Positions 1-8,044 of a DNA stretch of 27,058 bases are shown in pieces; the first letter of the stretch is position 1, and each line of letters starts with the position of its first letter. The stretch comes from a virus. The stretch is from positions 1 through 27,058 of IMG/VR virus record IMGVR_UViG_3300017713_000065. One strand, written 5' to 3'. The notes under the pieces were generated by a model, which worked only from the letters and a program-made list of their open reading frames with translations, did no database searches and was not told the origin of the DNA. The translations under genes were made by a program, and so were the position numbers.

Positions 1-88
1 GAGGGATAAAAGGGAGGCCGTTTCCCACGCTTTTTAAAACGGATATTCATTATTTTGGTATTTTTGCCATACACCAAAACACAAGATT
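1..88. other. Left-end non-coding segment before terminase
   Basis: No gene is visible here. The segment holds a G-rich start, a 10-bp string CCGTTTCCCA at 18-27 that recurs as the last ten bases of the window (27049-27058), and a promoter box at 59-66. If the genome circularises, this segment joins the right end between the HNH gene and TerS. That is where cos sites lie in many HNH-encoding phages. The cos assignment is inference. Confidence 0.5.
59..66 (+). promoter_or_regulatory. Candidate -7 box for the packaging genes
   Basis: TATTTTTG is a full match to the Bacteroidota -7 consensus TAnnTTTG. It lies 22 nt upstream of the TerS ATG and is followed by an A/C-rich leader typical of this genome. 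No clear TTG lies at the expected -33 distance, so the call rests on the -7 box and its position. Confidence 0.5.
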
Positions 89-409
89 ATGAATAAATCG
101 GCACTAAAGCATTACAACCGATTGAAAAAATCGTTCCCAAGCGAAAAAATGGAACACGCCGCATTCGATGAAATGGTGCGAACATATGCGAATATTTGTA
201 GTGAAGAAGAAATGCTTCAGGAGTTCGTCGATAAACACGGGACGGCCTACGAAGTCGAAAACCGCGCCGGTGAGAAACTGTGGAAGCTATACCCGCAACA
301 CAATATGTTATCCAAGTTGAGGACGCAAAAGAACACCATGTTCGGGCGGTTGATTAAATACGTAAGGGACGAAGAAATTCAAGATGATGGCGAGGATTTA
401 CTACGATAA
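89..409 (+). CDS. terS: Terminase small subunit, P27-like
   Basis: 106 aa. The small terminase subunit recognises phage DNA and brings the large subunit to the packaging start site. The helical region around residues 27-91 (a YANICSEEEMLQEF stretch, then LSKLRTQKNTMFGRLI) resembles the P27 family, which has a pairing helix followed by a helix that packs long-range contacts. It is directly followed by, and overlaps by 26 nt, a clear large terminase gene, the standard order in HK97-like phages. The ATG at 89 follows an A/C-rich leader and a promoter box at 59-66. The family call is from sequence resemblance plus position; the role as TerS is quite safe. Confidence 0.8.
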   Translation: MNKSALKHYNRLKKSFPSEKMEHAAFDEMVRTYANICSEEEMLQEFVDKHGTAYEVENRAGEKLWKLYPQHNMLSKLRTQKNTMFGRLIKYVRDEEIQDDGEDLLR

Positions 410-2030
410 AGAAGGCGCCCCGGAATGGGTTCAGCGCGTAGTAAAACAAACCGAACCGCATTCCGACGGGTTTTATTTTGATTGGCGTGAAGCATTATTT
501 CGCGTTGAGTTTATCGAAAACCATTGCCGTTACCCGGAGGGATCGAAGGCCGGCGAATTGATGGTTTTAGACGATTGGCAAAAGGAGCGGATAATATACC
601 CGGCCTTTGGATGGAAAGAGCGCGAAACGGGACTAAGGCGTTACCGTATGGTTTTCGAAGTTATTCCGCGTAAGAATGCCAAAACAACATTAACCGCAGC
701 GATTGCGTTATCGATATTATTCCAAGACGGCGAAGAAGCGGCCCAAATTTACACGGCGGCCGGCGAAAAAGGACAAGCCCGGCTAATATATAAGGCCATG
801 TCGTACATGGTTGGCGCGTCTGAATTGATGTCGAAGCGTTCCAAGATTTACCGGAACGAATTAAGGTACCCCGAAAAACGTAGTTATGTGGAGGTACTGA
901 GCGCCGACGCACGTACAAAACACGGATTCAACGCGCACGCGATTTTGTTCGATGAGTTACACACCCAACCGAATCGTAATCTTTTTGATGTTTTGACATC
1001 TTCGCAATTGTCCAGGGAACAACCGATCACGTTTGTGATGACGACGGCCGGAACGGACACGGAGTCATTATGTTACGAAATGCTAGAATACGCGCGTTCG
1101 GTTGATTCGGGTTTAGTCGTCGACGATCGTTTTTTGTCGGTGTTATTCGAGGCAAGTTTAGAAGATGATTGGCATGATCCGGAGGTATGGAAAAAAGCAA
1201 ATCCGGCTTTGGGTTCGTTTTTAACAGAAAAAAATTTCCGCATCGAATACGAAAAGGCGGTAAATATGCCGTCATATATTAACACGTTTAAAAACTTGCA
1301 TTTAAATATTTGGACGCAATCGTTAGACAGTTGGATCGACAACGATACGTGGATGAAATGCGCCGGCACGTTTGACGAAAGTAAGTTGAAAAAGTTACCG
1401 TGTTGGACGGGTTTAGATTTGGCGAGTGTTCGCGATTTGTGTGCGTTCGCGGCGTTGTGGGTTGACGAACCGAACGGAAAATATTATTTGAAGGTTCACC
1501 ATTTCGTAAATTCTGAAATGGCCCGAAATAAAAAGTTAAGCGCCGGCGTTGATTACATCCAATTTCGGGACGAAGGTAGCGTATCAATAACACCGGGAAA
1601 CGCGACCGATCATAAATATATTCTCGATTATATTCGCGAGTTTTCGAAAAATTACGACATGAGGCAATTAGCATTCGACCGGCATTTGTCCGGATATATT
1701 GCGAGCGAATTGCATGAAAGTAAAATCGAGGTTGTCGAATTCGGACAAGGTTTTGTTAGTATGTCGCACCCAACAAAAGAATTTGAACGTAAAATTTTGA
1801 ACGGTGAAATTATCCACGACGGGAACGCGTGCTTGCGTTGGCAGATGCAATGCGTGATAATAACGCAAACGCCGGCCGGCGATATTAAAATCATAAAAAA
1901 CAAAAACAAGCAGCACCAAAAAGTTGATGGAATCGTTGCGGCGGTTATGGCGTTGGGGCAATATTTAGATTATAGAGGATCTCAACCTAAAGGCGGTAAA
2001 AGTTTCACCGTGTTAGGTTTAGATTTTTAG
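384..2030 (+). CDS. terL: Terminase large subunit
   Basis: 548 aa, full length for the HK97/Terminase_1 type. It is the ATPase motor and nuclease that pumps DNA into the prohead and cuts it. The ATPase half shows a Walker A-like segment VIPRKNAKTT (residues 93-102), a Walker B ILFDE (187-191) and a coupling motif TTAG (220-223). The RNase H-like nuclease half has acidic residues at D345 (GLDLA), D432 (FDRH) and D515 (KVDGI), matching the three-metal-ligand pattern. The start is one of two adjacent ATGs at 384/387 inside the end of terS, suggesting translational coupling. The portal gene follows 13 nt downstream. Confidence 0.97.
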   Translation: MMARIYYDKEGAPEWVQRVVKQTEPHSDGFYFDWREALFRVEFIENHCRYPEGSKAGELMVLDDWQKERIIYPAFGWKERETGLRRYRMVFEVIPRKNAKTTLTAAIALSILFQDGEEAAQIYTAAGEKGQARLIYKAMSYMVGASELMSKRSKIYRNELRYPEKRSYVEVLSADARTKHGFNAHAILFDELHTQPNRNLFDVLTSSQLSREQPITFVMTTAGTDTESLCYEMLEYARSVDSGLVVDDRFLSVLFEASLEDDWHDPEVWKKANPALGSFLTEKNFRIEYEKAVNMPSYINTFKNLHLNIWTQSLDSWIDNDTWMKCAGTFDESKLKKLPCWTGLDLASVRDLCAFAALWVDEPNGKYYLKVHHFVNSEMARNKKLSAGVDYIQFRDEGSVSITPGNATDHKYILDYIREFSKNYDMRQLAFDRHLSGYIASELHESKIEVVEFGQGFVSMSHPTKEFERKILNGEIIHDGNACLRWQMQCVIITQTPAGDIKIIKNKNKQHQKVDGIVAAVMALGQYLDYRGSQPKGGKSFTVLGLDF

Positions 2031-2031
2031 T

Positions 2032-2039
2032 TATATTTG
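2032..2039 (+). promoter_or_regulatory. Candidate leaderless promoter box before portal
   Basis: TATATTTG fits TAnnTTTG and ends 4 nt before the portal ATG, so a transcript starting at normal distance would begin at or near the A of the start codon. The base triplet at -33 is GTG rather than TTG, which weakens the call. The same geometry occurs at 6031 and 7837. Confidence 0.35.
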
Positions 2040-2043
2040 CATC

Positions 2044-3240
2044 ATGGGTTTTATTGATCGCGTGCGCGATTTATTCAGCGGTAATAATATCCGGCAGTCC
2101 GTCGGCTATACCGGCACGAAAAATTTTTGGATGAATTTAGGTCTTGGCCGCGAAACGAATAGCGGCCAACAAATAGGGCCAAACAATGCGATGCAGTTGA
2201 GCGTCGTATATTCATGTATTAATAAAATCGCGTCAACGGTTGCGATGCTACCGGTTAACGCACACCGCACCGAAGGCGGATTCGAACGCGTTGATAATAT
2301 TTCGAATTATCTTCTAAACGTTTCACCGGATAACAAAGGCACGGCGAACGAATTTAAACAGTCGTTAATAGCGATGTCGTATTTATACGGCGTTGGTTAC
2401 GCTCGAATAATCAGAGATAAAAGAACCGGCGACGTTTTAAACTTGGAATTGCTCCACAGTAATAAAGTAAAGCCGGGTGAAATCGAAGGGGCCGAAGTTT
2501 ACCAAATCGGCGAGGATGAATATATAATGCCGGATGATTTGATTATCGTGCCGGCGATATTAAGGAAAAGCCCGATAGAATTAAACGCCGAAAGTTTAGG
2601 TTTATTCAAAGCGGCACAATTTTACGCGGCGAAGTTTTTCGATGGCGGCGGCGTTATGAATGGATTGTTAACGAGCGACGAACCATTGGAAGCCGAACAG
2701 ATTAACACGTTGTTAGATACGTGGGAACGTCAAGCGGGGAAACAGACTCGAATGATGCCGTTCGGAATGAAATACCATCGTTTTGGAGTTGAACCGGACA
2801 AGGCACAAAACACCGACGCACGGAAGCACGAAGCCGAGGAGATTTGTAGGATTTTTAACATTCCGCCGGCGATGGTTGGTTTAGGTTCGTCGAGTTACGG
2901 CGATTATGAAAACCAAGCCCGTGCGTTTGTGAATCAATGTATTGCACCGATCGCGGCGAAGTTGGAAAACGAATACAATTTGAAATTGTTGAATCGCACC
3001 GATCGCGCGGCGGTTGGATTCCGCCACGATTTAGACGAATTGATGCGCGGCGATATGGCGGCACGTTCAGCGTTTTACGATAAAATGTTGATTAACGGCG
3101 TAATGAATCGTAACGAAGTAAGAGCGAAGGAAAGGATGAACGCGATACAAGGCGGCGACGTTCATACGGTTCAAGTTAATCAAATCGCGTTGACGGAGTT
3201 AGAAGCGTATTCGAAAAAAATTAGTGATGGCGGTATCTGA
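2044..3240 (+). CDS. Portal protein, HK97 family
   Basis: 398 aa. The dodecameric portal forms the vertex through which DNA enters and leaves and to which the connector binds. An early LSVVYSCINKIASTVAMLPV segment (about residues 54-73) is the typical first conserved block. Later blocks include a GLFKAAQFYAAKFFDGGG stretch (about 187-204), an IFNIPPAMVG stretch (about 272-281), and a region with QARAFVNQCIAPIAAKLENE (about 294-313). Length matches phage HK97-type portals. It sits between terL and the protease-capsid fusion, whose longer possible start overlaps its last codons. Confidence 0.95.
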   Translation: MGFIDRVRDLFSGNNIRQSVGYTGTKNFWMNLGLGRETNSGQQIGPNNAMQLSVVYSCINKIASTVAMLPVNAHRTEGGFERVDNISNYLLNVSPDNKGTANEFKQSLIAMSYLYGVGYARIIRDKRTGDVLNLELLHSNKVKPGEIEGAEVYQIGEDEYIMPDDLIIVPAILRKSPIELNAESLGLFKAAQFYAAKFFDGGGVMNGLLTSDEPLEAEQINTLLDTWERQAGKQTRMMPFGMKYHRFGVEPDKAQNTDARKHEAEEICRIFNIPPAMVGLGSSSYGDYENQARAFVNQCIAPIAAKLENEYNLKLLNRTDRAAVGFRHDLDELMRGDMAARSAFYDKMLINGVMNRNEVRAKERMNAIQGGDVHTVQVNQIALTELEAYSKKISDGGI

Positions 3241-3250
3241 TTTTCCAACG

Positions 3251-3257
3251 AAAGGAG
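3251..3257 (+). promoter_or_regulatory. Shine-Dalgarno deciding the capsid-fusion start
   Basis: AAAGGAG sits 5 nt before the ATG at 3263. It is the only conspicuous Shine-Dalgarno sequence I noticed among the structural genes; most other genes have A-rich leaders or ATGA overlaps. It favours the start at 3263 over the in-frame ATG pair at 3224/3227, and fits a gene whose product is needed in several hundred copies. Confidence 0.6.
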
Positions 3258-3262
3258 ATGAT

Positions 3263-5974
3263 ATGGCCGTTAGTTTACGAAATAGCGGATATGAGCGATT
3301 TGATCGCGATTACGCTGAAAAATTAAAATCGGATTATCCCGATATTTGGGCGGCGGGCGGAAACATCCGCGGGAATGATGCCTATAAATTATGGGGCCGG
3401 GCGTTGGAAGGTGACGACGCGCCGGCGGTGTTGGATTGGATTCGTGAACGTGAAGCATGGAGCGCCCGACATTTTAGAGATGGCGCACACCTAACCGACG
3501 AAGCTCCGAACGTTTCAAACGTTGCGGGGTTGGTTGCTCAAATAAAATGGGGAACCGTTGGCGTTTTGGGAATGGCGAAAATGAAAAGCGTTATTAACGA
3601 ATTGAAGGCGAAGATTGACGACAAGGCCCGCGCATGGGATGACGATTTAAGTGAAGCGATTGCCGAAGGTATTCGTAATAAGGTTGACGAATACAACGAG
3701 GACGAAGATAGAAAGACACACCGCGCAACGTTGCCGATGTTGGCCGAAGTTTTTAAACGTGGAATTGGTGCATATAAAACGAACCCGGAAAGCGTTAGAC
3801 CGACGGTAAACAGTCCGGAACAGTGGGCGTATGCACGAATAAATAGTTTTTTATATGCTATGAAAAATGAAAAATTTAGAAGCGGAAAGCACGACACGGA
3901 TTTATTTCCGGAAGGCCATCCGCTGAGAAGTAAAGACGAAGACGAACGCGCCCAGGTTGGAATGGTTGACGGCGAACCGGTATTTAGCACGAAGGCCGAA
4001 GCCGAAGCACACGCTGAAAAAATCGGGTGTGTTGGAAGTCACACCCACGAATTGAACGGGGAGACGGTTTACATGGCTTGTGAAAATCATAACGTTGCAA
4101 CCGGGAGCGGTTACGGTAAAAACTTGGAAAGTATGGAAAATAAAAAAATTGAAACACGCGAAGCGGCCCCGGTTGTTTCAAGTGTGAACGAAGAAAATAG
4201 AACGGTCGAGGTTACATTTGGAACTACGTACCCGGTTCAGCGTTTTGATGGTCAGAATAACACGTATTTTAATGAGGTGTTAAGTTTTTCGCCGGATCAT
4301 GTTAGAATGGAGCGAATGACAAACGGAACGGCCCCGGTTTTGAATAACCACATGAACACCGGGACGGATGGCGTTCTTGGAAAAGTTGAGGCGGCACGAT
4401 TAGAGGACGGCCACGGCGTTGCGGTTTTGAGATTTGCGAAAACCCCGGACGTAGATAATACTTGGATGAAAGTACGCGACGGTATTATTTCGGGCGTTTC
4501 GGTTGGGTATCGTGTTCACGAGTACACAATAACAGACCGTTCCGGCGATACACCGACGTACATGGCCACGAGTTGGGAACCGTTGGAAGTTAGTATTGCA
4601 CCGGTGCCGGCTGATCCGCGTAGTTCAGTAAGGAGCGCCACGACCGACGTTGAAATTTTAGGAAATGAAACAATTATTGAAGAAAATAAAGACATGGTTG
4701 CGCGCGACGCGGAACCGATTACTAAATCTAATAAAGCGAATAAAATGAATCTGAATGATTTGAAAGCGTCGCGTAAAGCGATGGAAAACGAATTGAACGA
4801 TTTGAACGTTTTGACCGAAATGGACGACGTGCAAAAAGTGAGATTTGAAGAACTAGTCGGTAAAATCGACGAAACAAGTAAAAGCATCGAATTGAAAGAA
4901 AAAGCCGAAGCGATGTTGAAAGCGCGCGCGGTTGCGGGTGCGGCGTCAAAGAGCGAAGAAAACGAAATTTCAGAAATGAAAAAAGGGTTTTCTATTACTG
5001 AAAGCGTTCGTGATTTGATGGATGGTAAAGGTTTGAACGGTGTAGCTTCTGAAATGAAGCAAGAGGCCGCAAGACAAGGACACCACGGCCAAGGGATTGT
5101 TATCCCGGCATCGTTCCAACGTACCGGAGCAGAAGATAATTTTCAAACAACGGGCGAAGGCGCCGGATTTGTTGCTACGGAAGTAGGGGCGTTTATCGAA
5201 GGATTGACTGCACCGCTAGAAGTTGAAGCATGGGGTACACAAGTTCTTAGAGGTTTGACCGGAAACGTTCAGTTCCCAAGAGAACACGACAAAGCGACGG
5301 CAACGGCTGAAGGCGAAGTGGATGATGATGCGGCTTCAGGTATGAACTTGGATGAGTTAACACTTTCTCCGAAGCGTTACGCTAATACCACGAAGTTTTC
5401 AAAACAGTTAATGTACCAAGCAACGGGCGACGTTGAAAACATTATCGCTAACGCGTTGAGAAGAGGACACGAAAGAAAGGTTCTTTCTGACATCTTCACG
5501 GGCGGAACGGGAATAACCGGAATCACGGGAATCACCGGAGTTAATGACATCGCGGCGGCTGATACGGCTGATTATGCGGCAATCATTGCGGCACTAGAAT
5601 CGGCGGTATTAGAAGATTCAGGCTTAACGCCTAACGCGCGTTTTGTACTTTCGCCATCGGCTTACGAGTACATTTCTAAAGCGGTTAACGTTGCGGGTGT
5701 TAGTGCATTGATCGATAACATGAATAACACGATCAGAGGATATAACTATCACAAAACGCCATACTTGGCGGATGCGTCTTCAAACGTTGGTCAAGCGGTA
5801 TTTGGTGATTGGTCAAACGCTATTTTATGTTACTTCGGGGCCATAGACATTGTTGTCGATCCATTTAGCAGTAAGAATCACGCACAAGTTGAGATAACAA
5901 TGAATCAATTTATTGATTTCAATCTTACACAACCGGCGGCGTTTGCATTCGAGAACGGAATTACGGCATCGTAA
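3263..5974 (+). CDS. Fused prohead protease-scaffold-major capsid protein
   Basis: 903 aa from this start (916 aa from 3224). Several parts are visible. Residues 1-220 are a helical domain ending in WAYARINSFLYA (188-199). A Cys/His cluster C256-x3-H260-x-H262...C273-x2-H276 looks like a small zinc site. Residues about 310-460 form an HK97-type S78 prohead protease with H363 (LNNHMN) and S413 (GVSVGY). Residues about 495-560 are a charged helical stretch like a scaffolding delta domain. Residues about 578-903 form an HK97-fold capsid protein. The protease would normally release the mature capsid by cutting near residue 560-620. A GITGITGITG run lies at 750-759. Protease-capsid fusions are known; the extra N-terminal domain and metal cluster in one chain are less usual. 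A terminator follows. Confidence 0.93.
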   Translation: MAVSLRNSGYERFDRDYAEKLKSDYPDIWAAGGNIRGNDAYKLWGRALEGDDAPAVLDWIREREAWSARHFRDGAHLTDEAPNVSNVAGLVAQIKWGTVGVLGMAKMKSVINELKAKIDDKARAWDDDLSEAIAEGIRNKVDEYNEDEDRKTHRATLPMLAEVFKRGIGAYKTNPESVRPTVNSPEQWAYARINSFLYAMKNEKFRSGKHDTDLFPEGHPLRSKDEDERAQVGMVDGEPVFSTKAEAEAHAEKIGCVGSHTHELNGETVYMACENHNVATGSGYGKNLESMENKKIETREAAPVVSSVNEENRTVEVTFGTTYPVQRFDGQNNTYFNEVLSFSPDHVRMERMTNGTAPVLNNHMNTGTDGVLGKVEAARLEDGHGVAVLRFAKTPDVDNTWMKVRDGIISGVSVGYRVHEYTITDRSGDTPTYMATSWEPLEVSIAPVPADPRSSVRSATTDVEILGNETIIEENKDMVARDAEPITKSNKANKMNLNDLKASRKAMENELNDLNVLTEMDDVQKVRFEELVGKIDETSKSIELKEKAEAMLKARAVAGAASKSEENEISEMKKGFSITESVRDLMDGKGLNGVASEMKQEAARQGHHGQGIVIPASFQRTGAEDNFQTTGEGAGFVATEVGAFIEGLTAPLEVEAWGTQVLRGLTGNVQFPREHDKATATAEGEVDDDAASGMNLDELTLSPKRYANTTKFSKQLMYQATGDVENIIANALRRGHERKVLSDIFTGGTGITGITGITGVNDIAAADTADYAAIIAALESAVLEDSGLTPNARFVLSPSAYEYISKAVNVAGVSALIDNMNNTIRGYNYHKTPYLADASSNVGQAVFGDWSNAILCYFGAIDIVVDPFSSKNHAQVEITMNQFIDFNLTQPAAFAFENGITAS

Positions 5975-5994
5975 TAAACAAAGGTTAAATTTAA

Positions 5995-6030
5995 AACGCC
6001 GGTCGGTATTGCATCGGCCGGCGTTTTTTT
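5995..6030 (+). terminator. Rho-independent terminator after capsid gene
   Basis: An 11-bp GC-rich stem (arms 5995-6005 and 6015-6025, one G-T wobble) closes an A/T-rich loop of about 8-9 nt and runs into a T-tract at 6024-6030. It separates the head genes from the connector/tail genes and may raise the capsid-to-tail ratio. Confidence 0.92.
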
Positions 6031-6038
6031 TATTTTTA
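6009..6038 (+). promoter_or_regulatory. Promoter overlapping the capsid terminator
   Basis: TTG at 6009-6011, a 19-nt spacer, and TATTTTTA at 6031-6038 (7 of 8 to TAnnTTTG on fixed positions with A for the last G). The -33 element lies in the terminator loop and the spacer is the terminator's right arm plus T-tract. The box ends 4 nt before the ATG at 6043, so the mRNA would be leaderless. The spacing equals that of the promoters at 14782 and 26240. Confidence 0.5.
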
Positions 6039-6042
6039 AATT

Positions 6043-6630
6043 ATGCGGGTAACATTTGAAAGAACAAGTTTAATGAGCGTAACGGGGACGAGCGTCTTAC
6101 CTTTGGCCGACGCGAAAACGTGGTTACGTGTTGATAGTGATGACGAAGATGCGTTGATAACCTCGTTGATTAACGTTTCAGTTGGAGCGGTTCAAAGTTA
6201 TATTGGCCGAGCAATGGTTACGATTACAGATTTTGAGTTTTATTTACCGGATTTTATTAATACGAATTTACCCGTTGGCCCGTTAACATCGATCAGAAGT
6301 ATAAAATATTTTGATCAAGGGAACGTTGAAAAAACTTTGGATTCGTCGCTATATTGGTTCGAGGCGGGAAGCCCGACACAACCGAAAATATTTTTTAAAC
6401 AACCTTTGCCGAGTGTTTATGATTACCGAGCGCAACCGGTAACAATAACTTGCAACGTTGGCGTTAAAGCGTCAGGCTTACCGCACGCGATTAAACACGC
6501 GGTTCGTTTATTGCTTTCTCAATATTACGATCAAAGGGAAAATTTCATTGTCGGAACCGTAGTAAGTAAGGAACTACCGAACGGAATTAAAGCATTGTTA
6601 TCACCGTACCGAAACGTTTATTTCGTATGA
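6043..6630 (+). CDS. Head-tail connector, gp6-like
   Basis: 195 aa. It resembles the phage gp6/phiE125 gp8 family of adaptor proteins that bind under the portal ring. The first 60 residues show the usual pattern: a leading LADAKTWLRVDSDDEDALI stretch (about residues 22-40), then a helix ending in AVQSYIGRAM. A predicted beta region follows, then a C-terminal helical LPHAIKHAVRLLLSQYYDQREN segment. It lies directly behind the capsid terminator and shares an ATGA overlap with the next connector gene, so the two are likely translated together. An internal ATG at 6073 is an alternative start and would still leave the conserved part intact. Confidence 0.88.
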   Translation: MRVTFERTSLMSVTGTSVLPLADAKTWLRVDSDDEDALITSLINVSVGAVQSYIGRAMVTITDFEFYLPDFINTNLPVGPLTSIRSIKYFDQGNVEKTLDSSLYWFEAGSPTQPKIFFKQPLPSVYDYRAQPVTITCNVGVKASGLPHAIKHAVRLLLSQYYDQRENFIVGTVVSKELPNGIKALLSPYRNVYFV

Positions 6631-6959
6631 GAATCGGTAGGCTAGATAGACGAATTACACTTAATCAAATGGTTCCGACGGTGAACGATTTTGGTGAACG
6701 TGTTGATGGATTTTCACAGATTGCCGAAGTGTGGGCGAATATAGACACGCGCGGCGGATCCGAACCGGCGAAATCGGAAACGGAGTTTCCAATACGTAAA
6801 TTGATTTTTACGATTCGATACCGTACCGACGTCGGCCCGGATGATGTGATCGTTTATAAAAGTGATACGTATGAAATTCAAACCGTTGAAGAAACACACT
6901 ACACGCGAAACAGATTTATGAAATTGCACGCGGTTTTAAAAGGCGTCCAAGATGGTTGA
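6627..6959 (+). CDS. Head closure / head-tail joining protein
   Basis: 110 aa. It matches the Phage_H_T_join type (SPP1 gp16-like stopper): an opening MRIGRLDRRITL, then an EVWANIDTRGGSE segment (about residues 34-46) and a KLIFTIRYRTDVGPDDVI strand pair (about 58-75). The small beta-barrel protein closes the portal channel after packaging and offers the docking surface for the tail. It overlaps its neighbours on both sides (ATGA with 6043-6630 and 8 nt with the next gene), the tight order expected in neck modules. Confidence 0.88.
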   Translation: MRIGRLDRRITLNQMVPTVNDFGERVDGFSQIAEVWANIDTRGGSEPAKSETEFPIRKLIFTIRYRTDVGPDDVIVYKSDTYEIQTVEETHYTRNRFMKLHAVLKGVQDG

Positions 6960-7446
6960 AATTGAATTCGATAAACGTTCCTTAAATAAGTTTTATAAAC
7001 GCGTAATGTACTGCGCTCAGTTCGGCGAAAAGAATGCGAAAAAAATGCGTTCGATAAATAGGAAAGCGACAAAAGCCTATGTAAAAGCGGCACGTTCTAA
7101 AATAGGGCAATCGAAAAGGCCGGTTATTATTTGGAAAAACGGTCAAAAAGATTTTACCGTTGAGCCTGGGCGGCTATATCGTTCCGTTGGAAGTTGGACG
7201 GCGCGAGGACATTCTAACATGGTTTTTGCCGGGCCGCGTGCTAGTATTAATGGAACTGTATCGGCTCACAGTCGACAAGATGGTTGGTTCGCCGCGATTA
7301 CGGAAGGCGGCCACGTTGGAAGCGAAAAAAGCCACAACACAAAATACAAAGGTTTATTCACGAAGGCGATGAAGCGAACGCATAAAATAATGAAGGCGCA
7401 ACAGATTGCGGGGTATCGTCGCGAGTTTAATAGTTATATGAAATGA
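6952..7446 (+). CDS. Tail completion protein, HK97 gp10-like
   Basis: 164 aa, basic. Members of the HK97 gp10 group help complete or dock the tail. Visible features are the basic helical N-terminal half (many Lys/Arg to residue 60), a central PGRLYRSVGSW stretch, and a WFAAITEGGHVGSEKSHN segment typical of the family's conserved region where a virion-proximal loop carries Gly/His. Its position between the stopper and the DUF3168-like tail terminator is the canonical one. ATGA overlap with the next gene. The family is fairly clear, the exact mechanical role less so. Confidence 0.8.
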   Translation: MVEIEFDKRSLNKFYKRVMYCAQFGEKNAKKMRSINRKATKAYVKAARSKIGQSKRPVIIWKNGQKDFTVEPGRLYRSVGSWTARGHSNMVFAGPRASINGTVSAHSRQDGWFAAITEGGHVGSEKSHNTKYKGLFTKAMKRTHKIMKAQQIAGYRREFNSYMK

Positions 7447-7823
7447 TTAACCTAGGAAAAGCCATAAAAGGAATATTAGAAAACGGAACGACGGCAACGA
7501 GTCCACAACCGGATTTTGCAAAAAACGAAACCGGAGACGATTATATCGTTTATTCGATTCGTAATAACACACCGAGCGACACGAAAAGCGGCGCGTCAAC
7601 GTTAGACGAAGTCGACGTAAATATCCGTATTTATTCGAAGTCGGTCGCCACGTTAGCGGATTTAAGCGCGAAGGTTCGGGCCGATTTGGATCGGGTAGCA
7701 CACGGCACGTATTACGGCATTGAGTTAAACGGCGTACAATACCAAGACGAGGATACCGATTTTAACCCGTTTACGAAACGATACGAGAATGAGCAAACCT
7801 ACGTTTTCCGGGTGAAAAGGTGA
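7443..7823 (+). CDS. Tail terminator, DUF3168-like
   Basis: 126 aa. Similar to the DUF3168/gp17-type proteins that cap the tail tube and join it to the neck. A typical start (INLGKAIKGILENG), a central strand pair around DYIVYSIRNNTPSDTKSG and a VDVNIRIYSKSVATLADLSAKVRADLD segment (about residues 57-83) are characteristic. The end with YENEQTYVFRVKR is a closing strand as usual in this fold. It is the last gene of the neck cluster. A possible promoter box follows 13 nt downstream. Confidence 0.85.
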   Translation: MINLGKAIKGILENGTTATSPQPDFAKNETGDDYIVYSIRNNTPSDTKSGASTLDEVDVNIRIYSKSVATLADLSAKVRADLDRVAHGTYYGIELNGVQYQDEDTDFNPFTKRYENEQTYVFRVKR

Positions 7824-7836
7824 TCATAAAATTTCG

Positions 7837-7844
7837 TATATTTA
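7837..7844 (+). promoter_or_regulatory. Candidate leaderless promoter box
   Basis: TATATTTA (TAnnTTT then A) ends 4 nt before the ATG at 7849, the same geometry as at 2032 and 6031. No TTG is present 19 nt upstream, so on its own this is weak. Confidence 0.3.
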
Positions 7845-7848
7845 CGGC

Positions 7849-8040
7849 ATGGTTTTAAAAGTATTAAAAGCGATAAAGGGCAAGCGTTGGAAAAAAGGCG
7901 ATAAAATAACCGTCGCCAATGAATACGGAAAAAAATTAATCGAACGGGGGAACGCTTGCGATCCATCTGAATATCTTAATAAAATGGCGGAAGCACCTAA
8001 GCCGAAGCCGAAAAAAACACCGGCAACGGATAAAAAATAA
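7849..8040 (+). CDS. Small basic protein preceding tail tube gene
   Basis: 63 aa, strongly basic with a Pro/Lys-rich tail (PKPKPKKTPATDKK). The first 40 residues (VLKAIKGKRWKKGDKITV, then EYGKKLIERGNAC) look like the short SH3-like proteins that many phages encode beside the tail tube gene. These typically have a 'GD...V...A..LI..G.A' pattern. No catalytic motif. It could be a structural accessory or a tail decoration; I cannot assign a function. It is 4 nt from the tail tube gene, so it is co-transcribed with it. Confidence 0.7.
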   Translation: MVLKVLKAIKGKRWKKGDKITVANEYGKKLIERGNACDPSEYLNKMAEAPKPKPKKTPATDKK

Positions 8041-8044
8041 ATAA

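Noticed and set aside
7160-7372. 70-aa ORF in another frame of the tail completion gene
   Set aside because: Fully inside a recognised structural gene, no conserved features.
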